From Streptomyces aidingensis (GTDB lineage: Bacteria; Actinomycetota; Actinomycetes; Streptomycetales; Streptomycetaceae), in the NCBI RefSeq assembly GCF_900112355.1, contig NZ_FOLM01000002.1, positions 324,742-388,741 of the forward strand: a DNA stretch of 64,000 nucleotides, given 5' to 3'. Below the pieces are notes generated by a model. That model saw only the letters and a list, made by a program, of their open reading frames with translations, searched no databases and was not told the origin of the DNA. Every line of letters starts with the position of its first letter. Position 1 is the first letter of the stretch. Of the stretch, positions 35,213 through 42,233 are shown in pieces. Made by a program: the position numbers and the translations under genes.

Positions 35213-35729
35213 TGAGCAGGCGGAGCAGGCCGGTGAGGGTGGCGCTGGAGACGATCTGCCGGCGGTCGATCATGGCGGGCAGGTCGCGCAGCGGAATCCA
35301 TTCGATGCGGGAGGCTTCGTTGAGTTCGGTGGGCTCTCCGATGTGCCGTGGGTCGTGGCCGAGGAAGACATGGTGGTCGGAGCTGAGGATGCCGGCCGCC
35401 GGCTGGGCGTAGACCAGGGGCGTCAGGCGGCCGGCCCGCCAGCCGGTTTCCTCCTCCAGTTCGCGGGCGGCGGCCTGTTGCGGCGTCTCGCCGTTCTCGA
35501 TCAGGCCCATGGGCAGTTCCCAGGCCCAGGTGTCGGTGACGAAGCGGTGCCGCCAGAGCATCAGGACCCGCTCGCGGTGCTCGTCCAGCAGGGCGGCCAC
35601 CGCCAGGTCGCGGAGCCGGATGACGTGGTGCTCGTAGCGGTGGCCGTCGGGCTGTTCCACATCGGCCAGCCAGACGTTCATCCAGGGGTTGCTGTAGATC
35701 TGCCGTTCGCCGTGGACCTGCCACCGCAT
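35190..35729 (-). CDS. NUDIX hydrolase, ADP-ribose pyrophosphatase type
   Basis: 179 residues. The NUDIX box is complete: G-LIENG-E followed by RELEEETGW (G-x5-E-x7-R-E-x2-E-E-x-G). Layout and HVIRLRDLAVAALLDEHRERVLMLWRHRF resemble ADP-sugar and nucleoside-diphosphate hydrolases. Its 3' end overlaps the STAND gene by 23 bases in convergent orientation. Substrate unknown. Confidence 0.92.
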   Translation of the reverse strand: MRWQVHGERQIYSNPWMNVWLADVEQPDGHRYEHHVIRLRDLAVAALLDEHRERVLMLWRHRFVTDTWAWELPMGLIENGETPQQAAARELEEETGWRAGRLTPLVYAQPAAGILSSDHHVFLGHDPRHIGEPTELNEASRIEWIPLRDLPAMIDRRQIVSSATLTGLLRLLISPPAPR

Positions 35730-35854
35730 GTGCCGCTCCTGACTGCCGTGTGCCGCCGCATGATCGTTCCCGGTGGGTGATCCGTATCCACGGGCGGCGG
35801 CCGGATAACCACCCGCGGCGGGGGCTCTCGGGGTGCGCGTGTCACCTGAGAGAA

Positions 35855-35914
35855 GTTACTAACGGTTACTTACTAGTAGGAGTTCGTTACCGAATGCGAA
35901 AGCCGCTAGGTTGC
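35855..35914 (+). promoter_or_regulatory. AT-rich promoter with GTTAC repeats before ECF gene 1
   Basis: GTTACT at 35855 and 35865 and GTTACC at 35886 are spaced 10 and 21 bases, so they lie on one helix face. ACTTACT (35868) and TAGGTTGC (35907) recur, 42 instead of 39 bases apart, before the HTH gene at 37793. TAGGTT may be the -10. Confidence 0.5.
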
Positions 35915-35961
35915 TTCAGCACAAGGCCCCTGCCGACGAAGGAGTGGCCGGGGGCGGGCAC

Positions 35962-36663
35962 ATGGGAAGGCAGGCCGTGGGCGGGCTTGGGTGCGGGGAC
36001 GAGTGCGGGGACGAGTGCGGGTACGAGAACGGGGCCGGGGGCCGGGGGCGGCGGGAGGACGGCGGGCAGGCGCCGGAGCCGGAAGCGGTGGCGAGGATCA
36101 GGGCCGGGGACGGGGAGGCGCTGGCCGCGCTCTTCCGGGAGCATCACGCGCAGGTCTACCGCTATCTGCGGACCCGGCTCGGCGGTGACCGGGACACGGC
36201 CGAGGACCTGGCGAGCGAGGTGTTTCTCCGGGCGCTGTCGCACATCGGGCGTTACACCTGGACGGGGCGCGACATCGCGGCCTGGCTGATGACGATCGCC
36301 CGCAATCTGCTGACCGACCATCTGCGGTCCAGCAGTTTCCGGCGGGAGGTCAGCACGGCCGACCCGGGCGCGCGGGAGTGCGGCCACCGGGTGGTGCGGG
36401 CGGCGGAGGAGCTGGTGCTGCGGGAGCTGGACCGCCGGGAGGTACGGGCGGTGGTGGCCCGGCTGCCGGAGGAGTACCGGAAGGTGATCGTGCTCCAGAT
36501 GTGGGGCGGCATGAGCATGCGTCAGATCACCACCACGCTGGGGCGGGAGTCCATCGGCGCGACGCGGGTGCTGCGCTTCCGGGCCATGAAGCGGCTGCGG
36601 GCGCAGGCGGAGACGCTGACCGGGCAGGCCGGCCGGGCCGGGCGCGGCGGGGCGGGGACGTAG
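35962..36663 (+). CDS. ECF sigma factor, paralogue 1
   Basis: 233 residues. A Gly/Glu/Cys-containing leader (1-40), sigma region 2 (LAALFREHHAQVYRYLRTRLG ... ASEVFLRALSHIG), then region 4 (LPEEYRKVIVLQMWGGMSMRQITTTLG). It has no anti-sigma gene next to it. It is strikingly similar to the ECF at 38156, including LSHIGRYTWTGRDI and VLQMWGGMSMRQITT, at DNA level too, so the two arose by duplication. The start could be TTG 35911 inside TAGGTTGC, but ATG 35962 has the better ribosome site. Confidence 0.88.
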   Translation: MGRQAVGGLGCGDECGDECGYENGAGGRGRREDGGQAPEPEAVARIRAGDGEALAALFREHHAQVYRYLRTRLGGDRDTAEDLASEVFLRALSHIGRYTWTGRDIAAWLMTIARNLLTDHLRSSSFRREVSTADPGARECGHRVVRAAEELVLRELDRREVRAVVARLPEEYRKVIVLQMWGGMSMRQITTTLGRESIGATRVLRFRAMKRLRAQAETLTGQAGRAGRGGAGT

Positions 36664-36704
36664 CCGGGCCGGTTCCGGACGGGTCCGGGGACGGGTTCGG
36701 AAGT

Positions 36705-36743
36705 GGGGTGGGGATGGAGTGGGGGTGGGGGTGGGTAGCGGGG
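36705..36743 (+). repeat. G-run cluster (possible G-quadruplex)
   Basis: Consecutive G4-G5 runs separated by short spacers between ECF gene 1 and the small membrane protein gene. It satisfies the G-quadruplex pattern on the plus strand. Confidence 0.5.
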
Positions 36744-36755
36744 TTCGGGACGGGT

Positions 36756-37034
36756 TCAGGAGGCGGCCGGGCCGTGGTGGTGGCCGGGGGCCGGTGCCGG
36801 CCGGCCGCCCCCGCCGGTGATCAGCCGCAGTCCCGCCCGGGGTTCCCGGGGCGCGGGCGGGCGGCGCGGCTCGGGCGGCAGTTCGGCGGCGATGCGGTGG
36901 GCCCGCTCATGGGCGAGTTCCCGGCGCAGCGCGGCGATGTCCCGCCGGAGGCGGAGCACGGCCGCGCACAGCGGCGCGAGTGCCGCCAGCGTCAAGGCGG
37001 CGGCGAGGACGTGGGCGAGGACGGTGACCGGCAT
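36756..37034 (-). CDS. Small membrane protein, 92 residues
   Basis: One N-terminal hydrophobic helix (about 3-28: TVLAHVLAAALTLAALAPLCAAVL), then a basic coiled-coil-like stretch with repeated Arg/Glu/Leu (RRDIAALRRELAHERAHR) and a Pro/His-rich tail. No family recognised. It lies between the ECF genes on the opposite strand. It could be a small anchor; no anti-sigma zinc motif is present. Confidence 0.6.
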   Translation of the reverse strand: MPVTVLAHVLAAALTLAALAPLCAAVLRLRRDIAALRRELAHERAHRIAAELPPEPRRPPAPREPRAGLRLITGGGGRPAPAPGHHHGPAAS

Positions 37035-37126
37035 GCGGATTCCTCCAGACCAATAGCGCGATCAACCCCACATCGGACATTTGGAGTTGCTCAGACTACC
37101 CGCCCGTATCCCGCTCCCCGCCCGTT

Positions 37127-37618
37127 TCAGCCCGTGCCGGTGGCCTCACGCGTGTCGCCGGACTCCGCCGCGGCCCGGCGCTCCCGGTCGCGCTTGCGCA
37201 TCTGGAGGATGTGCCAGATCCGTTCGGACTCGGGCAGATCGGTGATGGCGAATATCCGTACCTCCCGCGGGTCGTCCACATCGAGCACGAAGCCCCGGCC
37301 GCTCGCGGCGTCCTCGATGCCGCCGTCCGCCGCCGCCACGGCCGCGGATCCGGTTCCGGGCCCGTGCTCCGCGGCGGCGGCCGGTTCGTCGCCGTCCGCG
37401 ATCGCCTGGTAGGTGCCGGGGAGGCGGCCGAGGACGCGTTCGATGGCCGCGTAGGTGGTGTCGCGCACCGAGCGGCCGGCCTCGGCCTGGCGGTAGGTGA
37501 CGATGGTGATCCCCGCGGCGTCGGCCGCCTGTTGCTTGCTCCAGCCCTGCCGCAGGCGGTCCGCCTTCATGGTCTGGGCCACTCGGGCTCGGGCGCGGGC
37601 GCCTCTGATATCAGCCAT
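37127..37618 (-). CDS. XRE-family DNA-binding protein
   Basis: 163 residues. HTH at about 15-70: LRQGWSKQQAADAAGITIVTYRQAEAG and SVRDTTYAAIERVLG. The rest is acidic and low in structure, ending in a Lys/Arg-rich helix (ILQMRKRDRERRAA). It is divergent from an excisionase-like HTH gene, the layout of a repressor/excisionase switch. ATG 37618 was chosen because the longer frame would read through the 10-bp repeats at 37628-37667, which are not codon-periodic. Confidence 0.85.
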   Translation of the reverse strand: MADIRGARARARVAQTMKADRLRQGWSKQQAADAAGITIVTYRQAEAGRSVRDTTYAAIERVLGRLPGTYQAIADGDEPAAAAEHGPGTGSAAVAAADGGIEDAASGRGFVLDVDDPREVRIFAITDLPESERIWHILQMRKRDRERRAAAESGDTREATGTG

Positions 37619-37627
37619 GAGGCCATC

Positions 37628-37667
37628 TTCGCAGTTCTTCGCATGTTCTCGCAGTTGCTCGCAGCTT
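37628..37667. promoter_or_regulatory. Four 10-bp direct repeats upstream of the XRE gene
   Basis: TTCGCAGTTC, TTCGCATGTT, CTCGCAGTTG and CTCGCAGCTT follow each other in exact 10-bp steps (CGCA at 37630, 37640, 37650, 37660). They begin 10 bases before the XRE ATG, as an autoregulatory operator would. Confidence 0.65.
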
Positions 37668-37738
37668 CTTTCAACAAGCTCGGCACGGCGCGCGAGCCCT
37701 GCCGTGATCAATGTAAGAAACCGAAAGAAATAACGACC

Positions 37739-37788
37739 ACTTACTCGCCGGTACAGTTAGAAACAGATAGAAGAACCAGATAGGTTGC
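37739..37788 (+). promoter_or_regulatory. AT-rich promoter before the excisionase-like gene
   Basis: Shares ACTTACT and TAGGTTGC with the promoter of ECF gene 1. TAGGTTGC ends only 4 bases before the ATG, so transcription could start at or near it. CAGATAG is repeated at 37764 and 37777. Confidence 0.5.
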
Positions 37789-37792
37789 AGGC

Positions 37793-38041
37793 ATGTCAGC
37801 ACCGACGGAACCTTCCCCCAACGCAGAGGACTTCGTGCTGGCCGAGGTGGCCGCCCGCTACCTGAAGTGCGGTGAGCGGTGGCTGCGCGACGGCTGCAAC
37901 CACCGCGGCTTCCCCCACCACCGCATGGGCAACCGGCTGGTCTTCAGCCGCGAGGACCTCAGCGAGATCGCCGCCATGGCCCGGCGCCCGGCCCGCCCCT
38001 CCGGGGAACGCCGCACGCCCGCCCCGACCGTGGCCGCCTGA
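37793..38041 (+). CDS. Excisionase/MerR-like helix-turn-helix protein
   Basis: 82 residues. Single winged HTH: DFVLAEVAARYLKCGERWLRDGC then RMGNRLVFSREDLSEIAAM, the HTH_17/excisionase pattern. Such proteins accompany integrases in mobile elements, but no integrase or attachment site is seen here. It is divergent from the XRE gene and 114 bases ahead of ECF gene 2, with which it may be co-transcribed. Confidence 0.85.
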   Translation: MSAPTEPSPNAEDFVLAEVAARYLKCGERWLRDGCNHRGFPHHRMGNRLVFSREDLSEIAAMARRPARPSGERRTPAPTVAA

Positions 38042-38155
38042 GCCGCGCCGGCCCTGGCACATGACGACGGCTCCCCCTCCTCCTCGCCGAACCGGGGAGC
38101 CGGGACAGCAGGACATGCACCGCAGCGCAACCCACAGAACAAGGAAGGCAGGGCA

Positions 38156-38782
38156 GTGAACCAGACCGACAACCCGACGGCAGGCGCGGCCCCGGCGGCC
38201 CCGGCAGCCGCGACCGCCGCGACCGCCGAACCGGAGAGCGTGAGCCGCGCCCGGAACGGCGATCCGGACGCGCTCACCAGTCTCTTCCGGGAGCACTACG
38301 AACCCGTCCGCCGCTATCTCCAGGGCCGGGTGCAGGACCCGGCCACGGCCGAGGATCTGGCCAGCGAGGTGTTCCTGCGCGCGCTGTCGCACATCGGGCG
38401 CTACACCTGGACCGGCCGCGACATCGGCGCCTGGCTGACCACCATCGCCCGCAATCTGCATACCGACCATGTCCGTTCCTGCCGCTTCCGGCGGGAGGTC
38501 TCCGCACCCGATCTCACCGACCGCTGCGGCCAGGTCAGCGGCCCCGACGAGGCGGTGCTGCGCGACCTGGCGGACCGCGAGGTGCGGGCGGTGGTGGCCG
38601 GACTCCCGCCCGACTACCGCACCGTGATCGTGCTCCAGATGTGGGGCGGCATGTCCATGCGGCAGATCACCACGGCGATGGGGCGTGGCTCGGTGGCCTC
38701 CACCCGGCTGCTGCGGTTCCGCGCCATGAAGCAGTTGCGGGCCCGGGTGGCCCGGCCGGCCGGGGAAGGAGCGGTGGCATGA
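38156..38782 (+). CDS. ECF sigma factor, paralogue 2
   Basis: 208 residues. Region 2 (LTSLFREHYEPVRRYLQGR ... ASEVFLRALSHIG) and region 4 (LPPDYRTVIVLQMWGGMSMRQITTAMG). Clearly paralogous to the ECF at 35962 and about 2.2 kb from it. GTG start with AAGGAAGG upstream. The stop overlaps the next ATG (ATGA), so the following protein is its coupled partner. Confidence 0.9.
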   Translation: MNQTDNPTAGAAPAAPAAATAATAEPESVSRARNGDPDALTSLFREHYEPVRRYLQGRVQDPATAEDLASEVFLRALSHIGRYTWTGRDIGAWLTTIARNLHTDHVRSCRFRREVSAPDLTDRCGQVSGPDEAVLRDLADREVRAVVAGLPPDYRTVIVLQMWGGMSMRQITTAMGRGSVASTRLLRFRAMKQLRARVARPAGEGAVA

Positions 38783-39408
38783 CGGGCAGCCGCCCCGGTT
38801 CCGGGGCCGAGGCGGTGGCCGAGAAGCTGCGCCAGGAACACCCCTATGGCACCGCGCCCGGTCTGATGTCCCTGTTCCACGAGGGCGACCGGGTGCTGAT
38901 CACGGTGCGGGTCTCGGCCCTGGACGACTGGTACTACTGGCTGGACGCCATCGGTCCGCAGCTCACCAGGGAGGTGCAGCGCATCGGCGTGACCCTGGCG
39001 GCCACCGGGTCCATGGGCGGCGTCCCGGTGGATCTGCTGGCCTATGGCGCCTACGACCCGCTGGAAGCGGCCTGGCGTGCGGCCGGCCTGCCGTATCTGC
39101 TGTGGGGCCGGGTCTACGACCTCTCCGAGCCGCTGCGGGACCGCGCCGGCGGGCACTGGACCTACACCGGCGGCACGGCGGAGGGCGAGGTGCCGCTGCT
39201 GACCGCCTCCGGCGGCGGCGGTGCGGACGCCCGGACCCTGCCGGTGGTGGTGTGCCACGCCGGGCCGCTGGGCGCGAACGCGAACCGGAACGGGAACGGG
39301 AACGGCGATGGCGCGGACGGCGCCCGGGCGGCGGCCCGCGGAAACGATCCCGCGGGTGCGGAGGCGGCAGCGCGCCGCCGGGAGGCCGGCAGGCAGCCGC
39401 AGCCGTAG
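38779..39408 (+). CDS. Protein of unknown function coupled to ECF sigma 2
   Basis: 209 residues, no signal peptide, no membrane helix, no zinc motif. The first 140 residues form a conserved-looking domain (EHPYGTAPGLMSLFHEGDRVLITVRVSALDDWYYWLDAI and GVPVDLLAYGAYDPLEAAWRAAGLPYLLWG, given here in part). The remainder is Gly/Ala/Asn-rich. ATGA overlap with the sigma gene implies stoichiometric production, so a soluble anti-sigma or sensor role is possible. Not recognised further. Confidence 0.75.
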   Translation: MTGSRPGSGAEAVAEKLRQEHPYGTAPGLMSLFHEGDRVLITVRVSALDDWYYWLDAIGPQLTREVQRIGVTLAATGSMGGVPVDLLAYGAYDPLEAAWRAAGLPYLLWGRVYDLSEPLRDRAGGHWTYTGGTAEGEVPLLTASGGGGADARTLPVVVCHAGPLGANANRNGNGNGDGADGARAAARGNDPAGAEAAARRREAGRQPQP

Positions 39409-39432
39409 AGCGGAGCACGGGGAGGCCGGGGC

Positions 39433-39458
39433 CCCGGACGGAGCGGAGTCCGTCCGGG
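39433..39458. terminator. Terminator after the ECF sigma 2 operon
   Basis: 10-bp stem CCCGGACGGA (39433-39442) with 39449-39458 and a 6-base loop, 24 bases past the stop codon. Confidence 0.75.
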
Positions 39459-39530
39459 ACACCCGGCCTTCCTTCGAGGGGGTCCCGGTCGCCGCCACGA
39501 GCGGGGAGGCAGAGGCGGGACCGGCGCGGT

Positions 39531-40499
39531 TCAGCTCTTGATCATCTTGCCTTCGGGCGAGACCACGTACCACTTGCCGCCGACGCCCTGGCCGTTGACG
39601 TCGCCGGGCTCGGCGTCGCCCGCGTACCGGTAGAGCGGCCAGCAGTCGATGACAAGCTGCTGGATGCCGTCGGGACGGTTGAAGACATCGAGCAGTTCCG
39701 CATCGACGCCCGCCACGTCCGCCGGGTCGGCCGGCGGCCCCGCCGCCGGCCAGTTGTCCAGGCAGTCGCCGGTGCACAGGGACTCCATCGGCCAGGCGCT
39801 GTCGTCCGCGAAACGGTAGAGGGTGCGGCCCTGGCCGTCCCGCAGGATCTCGCCGTACTCCGGGTGTTCGAACACCGACAGCCCCGGCAGGTCCCCGGCG
39901 GCCTCTCCGGCGCCCTCGGCCCCGCCCTGCCCGGAGGCGCGGGCGCCGTCCGCGGCGATCGCCCACCAGCTTCCGCCGGCGCCCTGGCCGGCCGTCTGCT
40001 CCGGGCCGGTGTCGCCGGCATAGCGGTAGGCGGGCCAGCCGGCGATGGTGAGCTGCTCACTGCCGTCGGCCCGCCGCACCGTGCCCAGCAGGCCGGGATC
40101 GATGCCGGTGCCGGCCGCGGCGTCGGCGGAGACCGGCGGCCAGTTGACGGCGCAGTCGCCCGCGCAGTTGGAGGCGGGCGGGTCGGCGCTGTCCTCGTCG
40201 AACCGGTAGAGGGTGAATCCTTCGCCGTCCTTGACGAGTTCGCCGAGCTCGCCGCTGTCGTAGGTGGCCAGTTCGCCGGCCGCGGCGAGCTGGACGGCGC
40301 CCTCGGCGCCCTCGGCGCCCTGCGCCTGCTCCCCGCCCTCGTCGCCGTAGTCGTAGCCGTATCCGGAGTCCTCCTCGCTCAGCGCGGCCGGATCGGCATA
40401 CGGGTCGTCGTTGCCGGCGTTGGCGTTGCCGCAGGCCGCGGTGGTGACCAGCACGGCCAGACCGGCCATGGAGACGGATATCTTCCGCCAGTTGCTCAT
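39531..40499 (-). CDS. Lipoprotein with secreted-repeat domains (SCO0930-like)
   Basis: 322 residues. Signal peptide with lipobox TAAC (about 20-23), an acidic Gly/Tyr/Glu-rich spacer, then four short units of the secreted repeat family (PF03640): ELVKDGEGFTLYRFDED, LTIAGWPAYRYAGD, EILRDGQGRTLYRFADD and LVIDCWPLYRYAGD, each followed by a Cys-x3-Cys or a GQG-WY motif (CAGDCAVNWP, CTGDCLDNWP). Exposed on the outer membrane face; relatives are linked to sigma/anti-sigma operons and possibly redox processes. GGGAG lies 5 bases before the ATG. It is next to such an operon but separated by a terminator. Confidence 0.9.
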   Translation of the reverse strand: MSNWRKISVSMAGLAVLVTTAACGNANAGNDDPYADPAALSEEDSGYGYDYGDEGGEQAQGAEGAEGAVQLAAAGELATYDSGELGELVKDGEGFTLYRFDEDSADPPASNCAGDCAVNWPPVSADAAAGTGIDPGLLGTVRRADGSEQLTIAGWPAYRYAGDTGPEQTAGQGAGGSWWAIAADGARASGQGGAEGAGEAAGDLPGLSVFEHPEYGEILRDGQGRTLYRFADDSAWPMESLCTGDCLDNWPAAGPPADPADVAGVDAELLDVFNRPDGIQQLVIDCWPLYRYAGDAEPGDVNGQGVGGKWYVVSPEGKMIKS

Positions 40500-40683
40500 G
40501 ATTTCTCCCGGTTTCTCGGCCTCGATGCCGTAAGCCGCTGTGGGGGATGTTCCGTGCTGATGTGCAGGCCTGCGCAACGTATGCGGTGGTGCGTCGTGGT
40601 GCGTTGCGTACTGTCCACACGGACGGGGAGCGGCGGCGGTTCACGGCCGGCCGGGAATTTTTTCCCCCGGCGGCGGACACGGC

Positions 40684-40719
40684 GATGCGGCCCCGCCCGA
40701 GGTCCGGCGGGGCCGCATC
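40684..40719. terminator. Terminator of the sigma/anti-sigma operon
   Basis: 14-bp perfect stem GATGCGGCCCCGCC (40684-40697) with 40706-40719, 8-base loop, between the anti-sigma stop and the lipoprotein promoter. Confidence 0.8.
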
Positions 40720-40786
40720 GGGGGCGGTTCACCAGGGCCGGCGCCGAAGCGCCGGTCAGGGGACGGTCAGGGACGGTCAGGGCCGG

Positions 40787-41491
40787 TCAGGAGGAGGCGG
40801 TGACAAAGGTGTGGCCCTGGTCGTTCTCCACGGCCACCGCGGCGACGTTCTCCAGCGGGATCGCGGCAAACCCGTCCAGGCTGGGCTTCTTGGCGCCGGG
40901 CGGAGGCTTGCCGACCACCCAGCTTCCGGCCACCTCCCGGCTGCCGTCCTTGCCCAGCACCACCAGCCGGCACAGCTCGCCGGGGGGCAGATTCTCGGTG
41001 ACGGCGCTCACCAGCACCCAGTCCGCCACCGGATCGAGCGTCACCTGGAGCCCCGCCGAGGTGACCGGGTCGGTGGCGGCGAGGGTGACCGCCTCCGGCG
41101 AGACGGTCTCGCCCGGCCCGGCGATGCCGGAACCGGCCGAGGAGTCGTCACCGAGCAGGAAGCCGCCGTAGAAGACCGCGGCGGCGACCGCGGCGGCGGC
41201 CAGCCCGGCGTACACCCGGCGCCGGTTGCGCGCGGCGCCGCGCTCCGCCCGCACCTGCCGCAGGGTGCGCTGGAGCATCAGGTCGCCGCCCTCCGGCGGC
41301 CCGTCCAGAAACGCCTCGGGGGGAACCTCGCCGAGCGCCGTCTCGATGCTTCGCAATTCGGCCACCTCCTCCCGGCACTGGACGCAGGAGGCCAGGTGTT
41401 CTTCGAGTGCCCGCGCCTCCTGGCCGTCGAGTGCCCCGAGGACATATGCGCCGATGAGTTCGCCGCCGTGCTGCTGTCGCATGCTGCTCAT
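40787..41491 (-). CDS. RskA-like transmembrane anti-sigma factor
   Basis: 234 residues. N-terminal zinc-finger anti-sigma domain with H-x3-C-x2-C (HLASCVQC, about 32-39), one transmembrane helix (about 95-115, VYAGLAAAAVAAAVFYGGFLLG), then an extracytoplasmic RskA domain (about 130-230, LPPGELCRLVVLG...). It holds the cognate ECF sigma at the membrane until regulated proteolysis. Its start overlaps the sigma stop by four bases (ATGA). Matches the SigK/RskA type. Confidence 0.93.
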   Translation of the reverse strand: MSSMRQQHGGELIGAYVLGALDGQEARALEEHLASCVQCREEVAELRSIETALGEVPPEAFLDGPPEGGDLMLQRTLRQVRAERGAARNRRRVYAGLAAAAVAAAVFYGGFLLGDDSSAGSGIAGPGETVSPEAVTLAATDPVTSAGLQVTLDPVADWVLVSAVTENLPPGELCRLVVLGKDGSREVAGSWVVGKPPPGAKKPSLDGFAAIPLENVAAVAVENDQGHTFVTASS

Positions 41492-42144
41492 GGGGCCGCC
41501 TCCCGCAGCCTGACCGGAGTGACCGGCTTGCCTGACGTGCTGTGTCTGCCGGTACGGCGTGACCGCCGTCCGCCGCCCCCCGCTCCCCCGGTGCCGTCGT
41601 CCCCGCCGGCTCCGGCCGCGCGGCCGGCGAACAGCTCGCGCAGGGCCTTGAGCGCGTAGTGCGAACGGCTTTTGACCGTGCCGGCCGGTATGCCCAGGAT
41701 CTGGGCCGCCTCCGTGACGGACCGCCCCTGGTAGTAGATCTCCATCAGAACATTGCGGTGTTCGGAGGAGAGCTGGTCCAGCGCGTCCATCACCACCATG
41801 GTGTCGACCACGGCCTCGGCATGGTCGGCCTGCGCGGGCGCCGCCGCGGCGGTGGTCTCCGCGACCTCGGCCGGCCGGGCGGCGCGGGCCCGGTAGCGGT
41901 CGGTGACGATGTTCCGGGTGACGGTGAGCAGCCAGCCGCGCACCGAGCCCTTGCCGTTGACCAGCACCTCCGGGTGACGCCACGCCCTGATCAGGGTCTC
42001 CTGCACGATGTCCTCGGCGGCGGCGCGGTCGCCGGTGAGCCGGGTGGCGTACGCGAGCAGGGCCCTGCCGTGTTCCTCGTAGAGCGATCGGATCAGTGCC
42101 TCGTCACTCGTACTCTCGCGAGTGCGGGACCGCAGAGCCGCCAT
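41488..42144 (-). CDS. ECF sigma factor of the SigK/SigL type
   Basis: 218 residues. Region 2: LIRSLYEEHGRALLAYATRLTG ... DIVQETLIRAWRHP; region 4: LSSEHRNVLMEIYYQGRSVTEAAQILGIPAGTVKSRSHYAL. The last 45 residues are a basic Gly/Arg-rich tail. Coupled to an RskA-like anti-sigma by ATGA overlap. Family members respond to envelope or redox stress; the nearby secreted-repeat lipoprotein may be a target. Confidence 0.93.
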   Translation of the reverse strand: MAALRSRTRESTSDEALIRSLYEEHGRALLAYATRLTGDRAAAEDIVQETLIRAWRHPEVLVNGKGSVRGWLLTVTRNIVTDRYRARAARPAEVAETTAAAAPAQADHAEAVVDTMVVMDALDQLSSEHRNVLMEIYYQGRSVTEAAQILGIPAGTVKSRSHYALKALRELFAGRAAGAGGDDGTGGAGGGGRRSRRTGRHSTSGKPVTPVRLREAAP

Positions 42145-42233
42145 CCACTCACTCCGTTTCTTCCGCGTGCTGCGTCACGGGTGGTACACGGCGAAACCCT
42201 GTCGGGAAGTTCGGAGCCGCGCTGTGACCCGGA

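Noticed and set aside
35855..38782. Complete integrative element
   Set aside because: Only an XRE and an excisionase-like HTH protein are found; no integrase, attachment repeats, replication or transfer genes.
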